A stretch of 64,000 nt of DNA, taken from NCBI GenBank assembly GCA_031177355.1, contig JAPSGR010000003.1:45011-109010 (forward strand), written 5' to 3'. The stretch is from Candidatus Nitrosocosmicus sp. Its GTDB lineage: Archaea > Thermoproteota > Nitrososphaeria > Nitrososphaerales > Nitrososphaeraceae. Position 1 is the stretch's first letter. Each line of letters opens with the position of its first letter. Positions 16,828 to 25,960 of the stretch are shown piece after piece. The notes under the pieces are model-generated. The model had not been told where the DNA came from. It worked only from the letters and a program-made list of their open reading frames with translations, and ran no database searches. A program made the translations under genes and the position numbers.

Positions 16828-18927
16828 TTATTTTAATTTAACGATCTCTCGGCTATCTGGGACGCTAGAACGAATTCTCATCCTTGAGTAGATCATACTT
16901 GCTACATTTTCTGATTTCGATTTTTCTCCATGATTTACTAAAACCCTCTTAGGACGAACTTTTGAGATAAAGCTCATTATTTGATTAAAATCGCTATGTC
17001 CACTAAATCCATCTATTTTTTGTTTAGAGCATCTTACTGGAATTACCTTAACTTTTCCATTCTTGTCAATCATACTGGCCTCAGAAATTGAACCATCTAG
17101 AACTCTTCTACCTAAAGTTCCATTAATTTGATAAGAAACAAATATTATTTTATTTTGTGGTCCTGGCGAAAATTGTTTGAAATATTCAACCGATGGTCCA
17201 CCTTCCAGCATTCCCGACGTTGCCATTATTATAGAGGGAGATTCGTCTGAAAATACTTCTTCTCTTTTGTTTATACCGTTAATGACTGTAAAATAAGATG
17301 AGGTGAATGGATTAATTCCCTCAGATACAGATTTTCTCACCTCGTATCCTAAATAATGTGCATATGACATATGGATTGCACTCGCTTCCGAGATCATTCC
17401 TTCGATGAATATGGGAGATTCGATTAATCGGCCTTCGCGCATCTCTTTGTCCAATACCAACATGATTTCTTGGGCTCTTCCGACAGCAGGAACTGGAATT
17501 AACACCTTTCCTCCTTGCTTCAAGGTTTGATTGATGCTATCTGTAAAGGACCCATATACTGAAGACTGATCAGGCATGATATCGGTTGACGCTCCGTAGG
17601 TGCTCTCAGTAATAACGGTTTCTACTCGAGGATAATTAGCCAAGGTTCCATCAAGCAATTGTGTCCTAGCATATTTGTAATCCCCTGTGTATAAGATGTT
17701 ATGTGTTCCAGAAATATTTATGTGAACCGTTGCGCTTCCCATTATATGACCTGCGTTGTTTAAGGTTATAGTGACATCAGGGGAAATGTCTGTGGGTTTA
17801 CCATAGGGAATAGGGATGCAATGTTTTATTATTTCATTTACATCTCTTATTTCGTAAGGGATGTAAGAACCATTATTTTGAGCAATCTTAACAGAATCCA
17901 TTTGTAACAAGGTCATCAGAGGTAAAGTCGGCTCTGTACAATATACTGGTCCCTTATATCCAAATTTATACAGTGTGGGAAGAAAACCTTGATGGTCAAT
18001 GTGAGCATGACTAATAACAACAGCATCAAGTTCATCAAGATTAAAATTAAACCAATCTATTCTTGGATATGCATTATAATTCACGCTCTCGCCAGGGTTT
18101 ATTCCACAATCCAACATTATTTTACTCTCTGGGGTAACAACTACAAAACAAGATCTCCCAACTTGTTTGACCCCGCCAAGGCAATAAACCAATACCTCCT
18201 TAATATTATTGTAGTAATTAGATGTCTTTGCTAAATTACTCTCTACATGATCATTTGACTCAGGATGTCCCGCCATTAAACCATTATTAGATTGAATCAA
18301 AGAGTTTGAAAGCAACGGGGGACGAAATATCCTACGTCCTAAACTTTGATAAAAATTAATCCGTTCCTTCGATGAACCCTTAAGCACGGAATGAATGTTC
18401 TTAATACTATTTGAGGGAATATGGGGAGATCGCCTAGTATGGGCTATCCAACCGGTATGGGTTGCAATAATAATAAAAATCTCTGCAGATATTGCTTCAG
18501 GGTTGTTTACTTCCAAAATTACTTCTCCGGTTGCTTCATCACAAAAAATCACAGATATAGTAACATCTTTTGGAAGAATTCTACTTATGGTGTTACGAGT
18601 TTCTTCCTCGGATAGTCTAATAGACGGATCAGTTCTGATAATGAATCTTTTTTTCATAGACTTTGATAATGCCGACAAATGAAGAGTCAATTCAGTCAAA
18701 GCAAACCCAGGATTTTTTGTGTATAATGCTATATTAGCAGCCTCAAATTTTATTGAAGTAATCTGGGCCTCCTTTGGTATAGATTTTGAAATACGTTCCT
18801 CTATGGTTTCGTCAAGTTCTAGTTTTGTCTTATCAATTTTAGAACCTAAATTTAATTCAACATTTGTCTTATAATGATTTGAATGTGTATCATTCTTGTT
18901 GTTTATTATATTCTTTTCTGGAATCAA
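16828..18927 (-). CDS. fttA: Beta-CASP ribonuclease aCPSF1/FttA, transcription termination factor
   Basis: Archaeal CPSF73 relative that cleaves nascent RNA 3' ends and terminates transcription. Two KH-like domains occupy about residues 40-200 (with SRRSPHIPSN-type loops), then the MBL domain with HAHIDH near residue 305, GHIMGSA and YTGDYKY, and a beta-CASP insert (GRAQEIMLVLD...ATSGMLEGGPSVEY). The last motifs GFSGHSDF and VNHGEKS complete the metal site. At 699 residues it is slightly long; a polar, asparagine-rich stretch near 210-245 is extra linker. ATG start. Likely follows srp19 in the same orientation, 105 bases apart. Confidence 0.95.
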   Translation of the reverse strand: MIPEKNIINNKNDTHSNHYKTNVELNLGSKIDKTKLELDETIEERISKSIPKEAQITSIKFEAANIALYTKNPGFALTELTLHLSALSKSMKKRFIIRTDPSIRLSEEETRNTISRILPKDVTISVIFCDEATGEVILEVNNPEAISAEIFIIIATHTGWIAHTRRSPHIPSNSIKNIHSVLKGSSKERINFYQSLGRRIFRPPLLSNSLIQSNNGLMAGHPESNDHVESNLAKTSNYYNNIKEVLVYCLGGVKQVGRSCFVVVTPESKIMLDCGINPGESVNYNAYPRIDWFNFNLDELDAVVISHAHIDHQGFLPTLYKFGYKGPVYCTEPTLPLMTLLQMDSVKIAQNNGSYIPYEIRDVNEIIKHCIPIPYGKPTDISPDVTITLNNAGHIMGSATVHINISGTHNILYTGDYKYARTQLLDGTLANYPRVETVITESTYGASTDIMPDQSSVYGSFTDSINQTLKQGGKVLIPVPAVGRAQEIMLVLDKEMREGRLIESPIFIEGMISEASAIHMSYAHYLGYEVRKSVSEGINPFTSSYFTVINGINKREEVFSDESPSIIMATSGMLEGGPSVEYFKQFSPGPQNKIIFVSYQINGTLGRRVLDGSISEASMIDKNGKVKVIPVRCSKQKIDGFSGHSDFNQIMSFISKVRPKRVLVNHGEKSKSENVASMIYSRMRIRSSVPDSREIVKLK

Positions 18928-19032
18928 TTTGATACATATTCCCTTAATTTGTTATTCATACCGTAAAAATTCAGACATTATAGTTTGTAATTATTGATTA
19001 TTTATGTTTTTAAAATAAAAAACTCGGATTGT

Positions 19033-19344
19033 TTATTTATTTCTTGATCTAGACCTGTTTAACACTAGCTTTTCAGCAATACTCTTAATCAGAGAGTTTT
19101 TTTTCAACCCTTTTTTTTCGATCATTACGTATCCAGATTTAATATGAGCTCTTTTAGGAAATCGAGCTCCATCATTAACTTGATCTTTGTGAAGACTGTA
19201 GCCTAAAGATTCAATAGCTGCAACCAATTCTGACGCCAGCGGATCATAAGCTGCGAGTGATTTAGGGACCTTTCTTCCTTTTTCCCTAGAGAAATTTTTG
19301 TTAAAGTAATCTAGCCATATTATGACGCAATCATAATCCTTCAT
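19033..19344 (-). CDS. srp19: Signal recognition particle 19 kDa protein
   Basis: RNA-binding subunit that folds 7S RNA so SRP54 can bind. The 103-residue protein has the family landmarks: VIIWLDYFNKNFSREKGRKVPK at the start (Tyr-Phe...GR-x-VPK), the YDPLASELVAAIESLGY helix, and the KSGYVMIEKKG strand with a basic tail. ATG start. It lies between purS and fttA on the same strand. Confidence 0.95.
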   Translation of the reverse strand: MKDYDCVIIWLDYFNKNFSREKGRKVPKSLAAYDPLASELVAAIESLGYSLHKDQVNDGARFPKRAHIKSGYVMIEKKGLKKNSLIKSIAEKLVLNRSRSRNK

Positions 19345-19418
19345 CTCGCTTATAGTTTAGTTCACTCATCTGACCCTTAAGGATTTCTTTAAATAAACTC
19401 ACTCCATGTGGTGCACAC

Positions 19419-19697
19419 TTAATCGTCGGCAATTGTTACATTGCAATTACTAACAATGGGATTATAAATACGCAATTCATCACACATAACTTTGATTTTA
19501 TTTACAGCATCTCTGTTGTCATATGCCAGGACCTTTATCGATAAAGATTTGGCCGACCTAACCGAAAGTATGTCTTTATAATCTTCTTTTAAAATAAGAT
19601 CATTAAGCACAGTTTCTCCTTCAGGATCGTTAAGAAATTCCTTATTAGTTATTGTAACCCTAACAATAAAAATGTGCTTTTCTCCTTCCTGATTCAA
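19419..19697 (-). CDS. purS: Phosphoribosylformylglycinamidine synthase subunit PurS
   Basis: Small 92-residue subunit of the three-part FGAM synthase (PurS, PurQ, PurL), step 4 of purine synthesis; it bridges the glutaminase PurQ and synthetase PurL. The pattern fits PurS: IFIVRVTITNKEFLNDPEGETV, a YKDILSVRSAKSLSIKV strand, and a final CDELRIYNPIVSNCNVTI strand. ATG start. purQ and purL are not next to it. It diverges from tRNA-Thr across a short TATA-containing region. Confidence 0.85.
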   Translation of the reverse strand: MNQEGEKHIFIVRVTITNKEFLNDPEGETVLNDLILKEDYKDILSVRSAKSLSIKVLAYDNRDAVNKIKVMCDELRIYNPIVSNCNVTIADD

Positions 19698-19721
19698 CTA
19701 TGCTAATATCGAAAAAATCCA

Positions 19722-19731
19722 TTATATATAC
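19722..19731 (+). promoter_or_regulatory. TATA box of tRNA-Thr
   Basis: The sequence TTATATATAC lies about 45 bases before the first base of the tRNA, consistent with an archaeal promoter giving a short 5' leader removed by RNase P. It sits in the 74-base space between purS and the tRNA; its near-symmetry means it could also serve purS. Confidence 0.5.
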
Positions 19732-19771
19732 AAAAGCTTTTAATTACAGATTTTGTCTGATATTCAAAAAT

Positions 19772-19845
19772 GGTCATGTAGCTCAGCCTGGCAGAGCGAA
19801 GGTTTTGTAAACCTTAGGTCGCGGGTTCAAATCCCGTCATGACCT
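19772..19845 (+). tRNA. tRNA-Thr (anticodon TGT)
   Basis: A complete cloverleaf without intron. Acceptor GGTCATG pairs with CATGACC, the D arm is GCTC...GAGC, the anticodon arm AAGGT-TTTGTAA-ACCTT has anticodon TGT, and the T arm is GCGGG-TTCAAAT-CCCGT. The discriminator is T and no CCA is encoded. Decodes ACA and related threonine codons. Confidence 0.95.
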
Positions 19846-19895
19846 ATAAGCATATGTGAGTAACCAAATTAAATTGATTTATTTGATAGCTTTAT

Positions 19896-20228
19896 TTGAC
19901 AGAAGAATTTGTAAGTAATACTGGTAATCAGTATTTGACTATGGAATTATTGGGAGAAATTCTTCATTTTTCAAAGAGCGGTCGTTTGATTGTTAAAATA
20001 GACAAGAATAGAAAAAACCCTAGAGCAGGTTCGCATGTGTTCACCAACGAAAAAAAAATTGGAAAAATAGTAGAATTAATTGGATCTGTTAATTCCCCGT
20101 ACGCCTCAATAACTCCGTTTATCCAACCAAGAAGTAAGACTACAGGAATGAAGGTATACACTAGTTTGATAAACAGTAATGCTCGAACTGGTAAAGCACG
20201 AAATTATATCAAAAGAAACAAGAAGTAG
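19896..20228 (+). CDS. gar1: H/ACA RNP protein Gar1
   Basis: Component of the archaeal H/ACA RNP (Cbf5, Nop10, L7Ae, Gar1) that guides pseudouridylation of rRNA. The 110-residue protein has the beta-barrel signatures LGEILHFSKSGRLIVKI, a GSHVFTNEKKIGKIVELIGSV core (family pattern VfD...IGkV-E-IfGpV) and SPYASITPF, with a basic tail. Start TTG. It is followed 29 bases later by tfb, a common archaeal neighbour. Confidence 0.93.
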   Translation: MTEEFVSNTGNQYLTMELLGEILHFSKSGRLIVKIDKNRKNPRAGSHVFTNEKKIGKIVELIGSVNSPYASITPFIQPRSKTTGMKVYTSLINSNARTGKARNYIKRNKK

Positions 20229-20257
20229 GTGTAAAAGATATTTCCAGTAACTTAAAT

Positions 20258-21304
20258 TTGAGGAACACCTGTCCTGAATGCAAATCTGCGATAGTACAGG
20301 ACATATTGAAGGGGGAAGTTATATGCAGTTTTTGTGGTTATGTTATACAAGATAGTATCGAGGATTTTGGTCAGGAGGTATTTGCAAATGATTCGAATTA
20401 TAGATTGAAAAATGTGCGTGCAAGCGGGGTGAATAGTGTTTCTTATCACGACTTCGGTCTACATACTGAAATCGATAGCCAATTTAGAGACTATACTGGA
20501 AAATATTTCAAAGAAAATGCTAAAAAGTCGATGCTTAGTCTTAGAAAATGGAACAGTATAATAAGGATTTCAAGTTCGAAGGAAAGAAGGTTATCAAACG
20601 TACTCTCTAAAATTAACGAGATAAGCTCGGTTTTATCCGTCCCTAAGGTAGTGTGTGAAACTGCAGCCCTATTATATAGAAATTATGAGAATAAAAGCGA
20701 TACAAAAGGAAAATCTGCATCTTGTATGGCAGCAGCAGCTGTTTATTACGCATGTAAGATTTGCAAGGTATTGAGATCACTAACTGAAATTGTCAGTTGT
20801 AGCAATCCAATAGAACAAGTTAATGAAAATCAAAAACTAGCATCGAAATATTATAGAGCAATGGTACTTGTTTGTGAGAATGATGAAGATCTCGGTCCCC
20901 AACAATTGAAGCCACAAAACAAAATCACAGATTTCTTGCCCGCAGAATCACAGAATATTTGTTTGAACAAGCCAAATTATAATATTGCAAATTTGCAATC
21001 AATTAATATTAACCAATACATATCCAAGCTCGCAAATACAGCAAAATTTGATATAAAAATAGAAAGGCTAGCATTAGATATTGCTAAGAAGACCGAAAAT
21101 CATATGTTATCAGATGGCAAGTCACCAAATGGAATAGCAGCCGCATATCTTTATCTTGCTTCTGTGTTACTTGGTATTAACATTCTCCAAATGGATATCT
21201 CAAAAATGGCTGGCGTGACGGAAGTCACAATTCGTAACAGATGTAAAGATATCTTGACCTGTTTCAGGATTACTCTCAAAGTTAAACCTACTTTAAAAGT
21301 ATAA
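20258..21304 (+). CDS. tfb: Transcription initiation factor B (TFB)
   Basis: Binds TBP-TATA and recruits RNA polymerase. An N-terminal zinc ribbon uses Cys5, Cys8, Cys23 and Cys26 (CPEC...CSFCG), followed by the B-reader region and two cyclin repeats: about 125-210 (SCMAAAAVYYACKI) and 240-335 (NGIAAAYLYLASVLL), the second ending in the helix-turn-helix ISKMAGVTEVTIRNRCKDI that reads the BRE. Length 348 is somewhat above the usual 300-315. Start TTG; no earlier start is in frame. Thaumarchaea often carry several TFBs, and this could be the general or an alternative one. Confidence 0.93.
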   Translation: MRNTCPECKSAIVQDILKGEVICSFCGYVIQDSIEDFGQEVFANDSNYRLKNVRASGVNSVSYHDFGLHTEIDSQFRDYTGKYFKENAKKSMLSLRKWNSIIRISSSKERRLSNVLSKINEISSVLSVPKVVCETAALLYRNYENKSDTKGKSASCMAAAAVYYACKICKVLRSLTEIVSCSNPIEQVNENQKLASKYYRAMVLVCENDEDLGPQQLKPQNKITDFLPAESQNICLNKPNYNIANLQSININQYISKLANTAKFDIKIERLALDIAKKTENHMLSDGKSPNGIAAAYLYLASVLLGINILQMDISKMAGVTEVTIRNRCKDILTCFRITLKVKPTLKV

Positions 21305-21336
21305 ATTATCTAATATAATAAAACAGTTGTTGAAGA

Positions 21337-21648
21337 ATGGGTGGCAATAAGAAGAAGCCTAGTCAATCTAGTGCAAATAAATCACAAGAAAGTAAGGGAA
21401 ATAAGAAGGATGAAGTAAAAAAAACACCTAAAATACAGCAGAAGCAAAGATTGTCTGTATTAATCGAAGATGCACAAGGTTTGAAGACTTTGGATACAAT
21501 GAAAGCCATTACAGTACAATCATTTGCACGAACTCTTGGCGTAAAGATATCAGTGGCCAATAATTATCTAAAAAATTTAGAAAATAAAAATATCGTAAAA
21601 AGCGTCGGCGGTTATAGTGGACACAGAATTTATCAAAAAGTAAAGTAA
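21337..21648 (+). CDS. rps25e: Small-subunit ribosomal protein eS25 (S25e)
   Basis: A 103-residue protein with a lysine-rich N-terminus (MGGNKKKPSQSS...) and a winged-helix core at about 40-103 (ITVQSFARTLGVKISVANNYLKNLENKNIVKSVGGYSGHRIY), the layout of archaeal S25e. It lies 32 bases after tfb on the same strand. ATG start. Confidence 0.88.
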   Translation: MGGNKKKPSQSSANKSQESKGNKKDEVKKTPKIQQKQRLSVLIEDAQGLKTLDTMKAITVQSFARTLGVKISVANNYLKNLENKNIVKSVGGYSGHRIYQKVK

Positions 21649-21657
21649 CTATTTTCT

Positions 21658-22053
21658 TCAGCCTTTTAATTTTTGAATAGTAATAAAATCTCCTGTCTTA
21701 ACTGTTTCCAATAAATGTAAATTATCAGAGGTTACGTCACCTAATAAACTGAATTTCTGAGATACTGAGGTATCTTTTAAAAAAACACATATAAAATTTC
21801 CGGAGGCTGCGAAGGCGATATTTCCCCTCTTAAAATAACTGTTAGGTTTCTCAGCTCCAATCTCCAAATTAACATTTACATAGACAAATTTATCATAATA
21901 TTTGTTGATTAGCCCTGAAATTGGCATCATATTTATTAATTTTTTAATAGTAAGTGGGGATAAATGTCTTTTAATTTCAGCATTAATTATAAGATTGTTT
22001 GACATTACTATTTCTATCGCTATTCGTGAAACACTTGTACCATTAGTAGACAT
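21658..22053 (-). CDS. Cyclophilin-like fold protein (TM1367/DUF369 type)
   Basis: A 131-residue beta protein of the small cyclophilin-like family. Pattern: an alpha helix (SPLTIKKLINMMPISGLINKYYDKFVYVNVNLEI), then a GNIAFAASGNFICVFL core and a final GDVTSDNLHLLETVKTGDFITIQKL, as in TM1367-like proteins. Prolyl isomerase activity is not expected from sequence. ATG start is about 22 bases from a TATA box at 22070-22080, so the mRNA is probably leaderless. It converges with S25e (10 bases between stops). Confidence 0.75.
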   Translation of the reverse strand: MSTNGTSVSRIAIEIVMSNNLIINAEIKRHLSPLTIKKLINMMPISGLINKYYDKFVYVNVNLEIGAEKPNSYFKRGNIAFAASGNFICVFLKDTSVSQKFSLLGDVTSDNLHLLETVKTGDFITIQKLKG

Positions 22054-22069
22054 ACAAAATAATTAAAAG

Positions 22070-22080
22070 TTTATAAATAT
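22070..22080 (-). promoter_or_regulatory. TATA box of the cyclophilin-like gene
   Basis: ATATTTATAAA on the minus strand, centred about 22 bases upstream of the start codon; this spacing implies a leaderless transcript. It is back to back with the rpoK promoter in the same 75-base gap. Confidence 0.5.
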
Positions 22081-22098
22081 GAACTTTCAGTAACATTT

Positions 22099-22112
22099 AA
22101 TTATATAAATAA
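22099..22112 (+). promoter_or_regulatory. TATA box of rpoK
   Basis: An ATTATATAAATAAA stretch centred about 24 bases before the GTG start of rpoK. Transcription would start at or within a few bases of the start codon. Confidence 0.5.
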
Positions 22113-22128
22113 ATCTTTTTGGATAGTA

Positions 22129-22581
22129 GTGGCTATTAAGAGAACAAAAAAAAAGTCGGCCCTTAAAAAGACCGATGATATTGAAAATGACAAGATTGGA
22201 GAAGATTCAGAAAATAGCCTGGAACAGGGGGAAAATATTCAAGGTCAGTTAAATTCCATCTCAAATGACGAGGATTTAACCAAGAAATACAAGACCTATG
22301 ACGCTGATGTGGATTTTAAGTTAAGAGAAGTATTTTCCAAAAATGACGATATAGTTATTGGTCCAAATCGGCTAACACGATTTGAAAAGGCAAGGATTAC
22401 TGGTGCCAGATCACTTCAATTGTCCTTGGGTGCTCCAATCCTCACGAAAATTCCCTCGGAATTCACGGATACCATTATGATAGCCAGATATGAATTGGAA
22501 AAAAAAACGCTTCCAATTTCAATTAGAAGAATTTTACCTAATGGACTTTATCAAGATATACCAATTGATTGGACAGTATAG
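22129..22581 (+). CDS. rpoK: DNA-directed RNA polymerase subunit Rpo6 (RpoK) with acidic N-terminal tail
   Basis: Archaeal counterpart of eukaryotic Rpb6 and bacterial omega; stabilises the polymerase clamp. The conserved core is at about 82-150 (LTRFEKARITGARSLQLSLGAP...IMIARYELEKKTLPISIRR). The first 80 residues are a charged, partly acidic extension (KKSALKKTDDIENDKIGEDSENSLEQGEN), longer than in most archaea and reminiscent of the acidic tail of Rpb6. Start GTG. It converges with the glycerate kinase. Confidence 0.92.
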   Translation: MAIKRTKKKSALKKTDDIENDKIGEDSENSLEQGENIQGQLNSISNDEDLTKKYKTYDADVDFKLREVFSKNDDIVIGPNRLTRFEKARITGARSLQLSLGAPILTKIPSEFTDTIMIARYELEKKTLPISIRRILPNGLYQDIPIDWTV

Positions 22582-22591
22582 CATAAACATA

Positions 22592-24034
22592 TTATTTTGT
22601 TCTTACAAATAAGTAAATATCATTAAAATTAGTACCAGTATATCCAGTATTGATGGTGGAGTGTAAATTCCGGAGTAGTGTATTAGAGTCCTGAGACTTC
22701 AAAAAGCTTTTGACCTGTAGTCCCCTAGTTTCAGAGTAATCTGACGTGGCGGGGGTCATTAGACCTCCTGCATCTTTTGAATTACCATCTATACCATCTG
22801 TACCGATACAAATTACACAAAAGTCTGAATTTTCCGAAGTATTAATAAATTCTATCATTCTACATATCGCTTCTTGATTTCTCCCTCCAATTCCTTTTTG
22901 TGATTTGTCAATTACATTTGTAATCTCACCACCAAATAATATCGCGGTCTTTTCGTTCCCTAATTTGTTAAAAGTGTCTTTTGCAAGAGATATAAAATCT
23001 TTCATACTCATAGTAAGATGAGAGCCTTTGTATTGGACGTTATATCCAGCAGATCTTAAATAAAATATTATTTTTTTGCAAAATTTAGAGTTATTACCAA
23101 TGATGCAATTATTTACTGCTAATGAATTAAATTCTATCGGCTTTACCGTTTCGAGAGATCTTATTCCTATTCCCCTTGTCAAAACTTTTCTAACTCTTCG
23201 TATTAATTCAGAATCTTCCTTGAAAATAGAATAATTTTGTAATACTGAAATTGCATCTTTATATGTAGAATTGTCATAGAATGTGAGGCCAGAGCCAATC
23301 GTACTTAAATTATCTCCAACAACATCTGATAAAATAATACTTATTACTTTCCTTTTGGGATTTAAGAATCTCAAAATCTTACCTCCTTTAATTTCAGATA
23401 AGTGTTTTCTTACTATATTTATTTCATCTATATTTGCTCCACAGGTTATCAATCGTTTGTTTATTTCCTTTTTATCTGAAAGCGTTATTCCTGCGATTGG
23501 TGAAACAATTAAGGAAGAGGAACCTCCAGAAATTAAAAAAATTACTATATCAATATTATCTAAATGTTCTAATTCTCTAATTACGACTTTTGAAGCTAAG
23601 AGACTCTTAGAATTCGGAATTGGATGAGAAGAATATATTACTGTAGAATTATGTAGTGAAAGTATCCTTTCACTTTCCATTTCATAACCTTTGGGAACGA
23701 TTAATATACTTCTTGCAATTCTATCACCTATCTTCTTAACTAATCCAGCCAACATTTTTTCAGACGCTTTTCCAACGCTTATTACCAAAATGGACTTATC
23801 ATTGGGCAAAGAAAATTCATGAATATTTCTATTAATGTCAATAATCCTCATAGTAGAATCAACTTCTATCGACATATTTACAAGCTTTTCTGGACTGCAA
23901 TTCTTAAATGCATAATCAAGTGCATCAAGTGAATCTTTAACGGATTGAAATTTATGATGCCTTAAAATCGATTCTCGATTTTTGATAAAACTCATTAAAT
24001 TAAGAGTATTATTATGTCTATAATTCATTTTCAT
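22592..24034 (-). CDS. gck: Glycerate 2-kinase (DUF4147/MOFRL family)
   Basis: Phosphorylates D-glycerate to 2-phosphoglycerate. Seen: ISVGKASEKM near residue 78, LISGGSSSLI with the glycine-rich phosphate loop, ANIDEINIVRKHLSEIKGGKI (the KxLS-x-IKGG motif), VVGDNLSTIGSGLT, and the C-terminal MOFRL domain with GTDGIDGNSKDAGG. Length 480 is a little long because of an N-terminal leader of about 35 residues; ATG start. Links to the phosphoglycolate phosphatase at 9.8 kb in glycolate/glycerate salvage are inference. Confidence 0.92.
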   Translation of the reverse strand: MKMNYRHNNTLNLMSFIKNRESILRHHKFQSVKDSLDALDYAFKNCSPEKLVNMSIEVDSTMRIIDINRNIHEFSLPNDKSILVISVGKASEKMLAGLVKKIGDRIARSILIVPKGYEMESERILSLHNSTVIYSSHPIPNSKSLLASKVVIRELEHLDNIDIVIFLISGGSSSLIVSPIAGITLSDKKEINKRLITCGANIDEINIVRKHLSEIKGGKILRFLNPKRKVISIILSDVVGDNLSTIGSGLTFYDNSTYKDAISVLQNYSIFKEDSELIRRVRKVLTRGIGIRSLETVKPIEFNSLAVNNCIIGNNSKFCKKIIFYLRSAGYNVQYKGSHLTMSMKDFISLAKDTFNKLGNEKTAILFGGEITNVIDKSQKGIGGRNQEAICRMIEFINTSENSDFCVICIGTDGIDGNSKDAGGLMTPATSDYSETRGLQVKSFLKSQDSNTLLRNLHSTINTGYTGTNFNDIYLFVRTK

Positions 24035-24085
24035 CCTAAGGAGATATTTCCATAAAAATAAATATTAATTCCATGAATTGAAATA

Positions 24086-24508
24086 ATGATAGATTTTTTT
24101 ACACCCATTGAGGCAAACGCAGCCTTGCCTGATATACGTAAAAGGTTTGCCAATATTTTGAATCAACGTGATAGAATTTTGGAATTACAATCAGAATTAA
24201 ACCTTATAGTTGAACAAGGTAAAGGCCATGAGAAGTTTTTCAGAATCAAGAAATTAATTAACAGATCTATCACAGATCTCTATAAACAAATTGAAGAATT
24301 TGAAGATTTAGGAATCATGATAAAAAGTTTTGAAGAAGGGTTAATAGATTTTCCTGCTAAAAGATTCAATGAAGAGGTATGGTTGTGTTGGAAAATAGGT
24401 GAAGATAAAGTTAAATTCTGGCATCGGAAGGACGAGGGATTCGTTGGGAGAAAACCATTATCTGTCAAAAATACATTTGACGAGGATAATTTAGAGGATT
24501 TACGATAA
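24086..24508 (+). CDS. DUF2203 family protein
   Basis: A 140-residue protein with the DUF2203 layout: FTPIEANAALPDIRKRF at the start, a long helical hairpin (ILELQSELNLIVEQGKG...), the FEDLGIMIKSFEEGLIDFPAKR segment, and VWLCWKIGEDKVKFWHRKDEGFVGRKPL at the end. The function is unknown. ATG start. It lies 12 bases before trpE on the same strand and may be co-transcribed with it. Confidence 0.88.
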   Translation: MIDFFTPIEANAALPDIRKRFANILNQRDRILELQSELNLIVEQGKGHEKFFRIKKLINRSITDLYKQIEEFEDLGIMIKSFEEGLIDFPAKRFNEEVWLCWKIGEDKVKFWHRKDEGFVGRKPLSVKNTFDEDNLEDLR

Positions 24509-24520
24509 TAGTGACATAAT

Positions 24521-25960
24521 TTGATTGAAAACCTACATAATGTATTGAAATTAAAAGGCGAACCACGATTCGAAGAATTAGACTCAAAAATAATGCCTTA
24601 CTATCTTTTCAAGAAATTAAGTGACAAATTCGATAACAATTTCATATTTGAATCATTAGATGGTCCTAAAGAATTAGTAGAATCATCCATAATAGGATTT
24701 GACCCAAAGTATATCATAAAAGGAAATTTAAGAAGCCTTCAAATTTATGACAAAAATAATGAGATTTTGAAGCTTAGTGTCAAGGATCCTCTAGAAGTCC
24801 TCGCAAAGCATTTTCCGATCGTCAAAAATCAACAATATAGATACGCAGGAGGACTCGTTGGTTATTTCTGCTATGAAGCAATTAGAATTTGGGAGAAAAT
24901 TCCTGTAAAAAAAGTTCTGGATTACCCACTATTCGAATTTGGTTGGTATGAGGATGGACTAGTTTACGATCACAAGAAACACAAGATGGAATATTTTTAT
25001 TATAATGAATCACGAATAGACAAAATCAAGGCGTTAACGAATTATTCAGTGTCGCTTCCCGTCGAGAAAAATTCATCATATTTTGACCTTCATCGAAATA
25101 TCACTAAAAACGAGTTTGAAAAGAAAGTCGAGATCATAAAAAAACATCTTCGCAATGGTGACGTATTCCAAGCAGTATTATCCAAAAAGATAACATTTGA
25201 TTTCACAGGGAATTCATTAAAATTGTATGAAGAATTAAGAAAAATTAATCCATCTCCCTATATGTTTTATTATAAAAATAAATCGAATATATTGTTAGGT
25301 GCTAGTCCAGAAATGTTATTAAGGATTACAGGTTCTTTTGCTGAGACATATCCTATTGCAGGATCGAGACCCGTCTCAACCAACCCTGTAACTACGGAAC
25401 AATACAAGAAAGAAATGCAAAGCGACCAAAAGGAGGTGGCCGAACACACCATGCTCGTCGATTTAGCCAGAAATGACTTGGGAAAAGTATGTAAGTTTGG
25501 ATCGGTGATTACACCAGAGTTAATGACAGTTAAAAAGTTTAGCCATATACAACATATGGTGTCTCATGTTATAGGCACGCTAGACTATAATCACGATATT
25601 TTCAATGCTTTCAAAGCAGTATTTCCGGCAGGAACAATTTCAGGAGCTCCCAAAATCAGAGCTATGGAGATAATAAATAATTTGGAACCTGATAGTAGGG
25701 GGCCATATGCAGGGGCAATAGGTTATTTCTCGTTTAATCGCTGCTGTGACTTTGCAATCACTATAAGATCTGCGTTTATAAATAATAATAAGGGTTATAC
25801 ACAATCTGGAGCAGGTATTGTAATTGATTCTCATCCTAGTAAGGAATACCAAGAAACTGAAGACAAATCAAAGGCAGTTTTGACTGCACTTGATGCTTTG
25901 AATAAGCATGGAACAAGCAATATTACAGTATATAGCAGAAATACTGAAGCGCTTAAGTAA
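24521..25960 (+). CDS. trpE: Anthranilate synthase component I
   Basis: Converts chorismate to anthranilate in tryptophan synthesis. Landmarks in order: [12 protein letters not shown], the feedback/Mg-binding motif [35 protein letters not shown] and [18 protein letters not shown], then [21 protein letters not shown]. The glutaminase partner trpG is not adjacent (the next gene is thrC, opposite strand). Start TTG. The last 8 bases overlap the 3' end of thrC. Length 479 is typical; p-aminobenzoate synthase is a less likely alternative. Confidence 0.9.
   Translation: MIENLHNVLKLKGEPRFEELDSKIMPYYLFKKLSDKFDNNFIFESLDGPKELVESSIIGFDPKYIIKGNLRSLQIYDKNNEILKLSVKDPLEVLAKHFPIVKNQQYRYAGGLVGYFCYEAIRIWEKIPVKKVLDYPLFEFGWYEDGLVYDHKKHKMEYFYYNESRIDKIKALTNYSVSLPVEKNSSYFDLHRNITKNEFEKKVEIIKKHLRNGDVFQAVLSKKITFDFTGNSLKLYEELRKINPSPYMFYYKNKSNILLGASPEMLLRITGSFAETYPIAGSRPVSTNPVTTEQYKKEMQSDQKEVAEHTMLVDLARNDLGKVCKFGSVITPELMTVKKFSHIQHMVSHVIGTLDYNHDIFNAFKAVFPAGTISGAPKIRAMEIINNLEPDSRGPYAGAIGYFSFNRCCDFAITIRSAFINNNKGYTQSGAGIVIDSHPSKEYQETEDKSKAVLTALDALNKHGTSNITVYSRNTEALK

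Noticed and set aside
17989..18682. Several plus-strand frames within fttA
   Set aside because: They lie wholly inside the fttA coding region in antisense frames, with no recognisable domain and no separate promoter.
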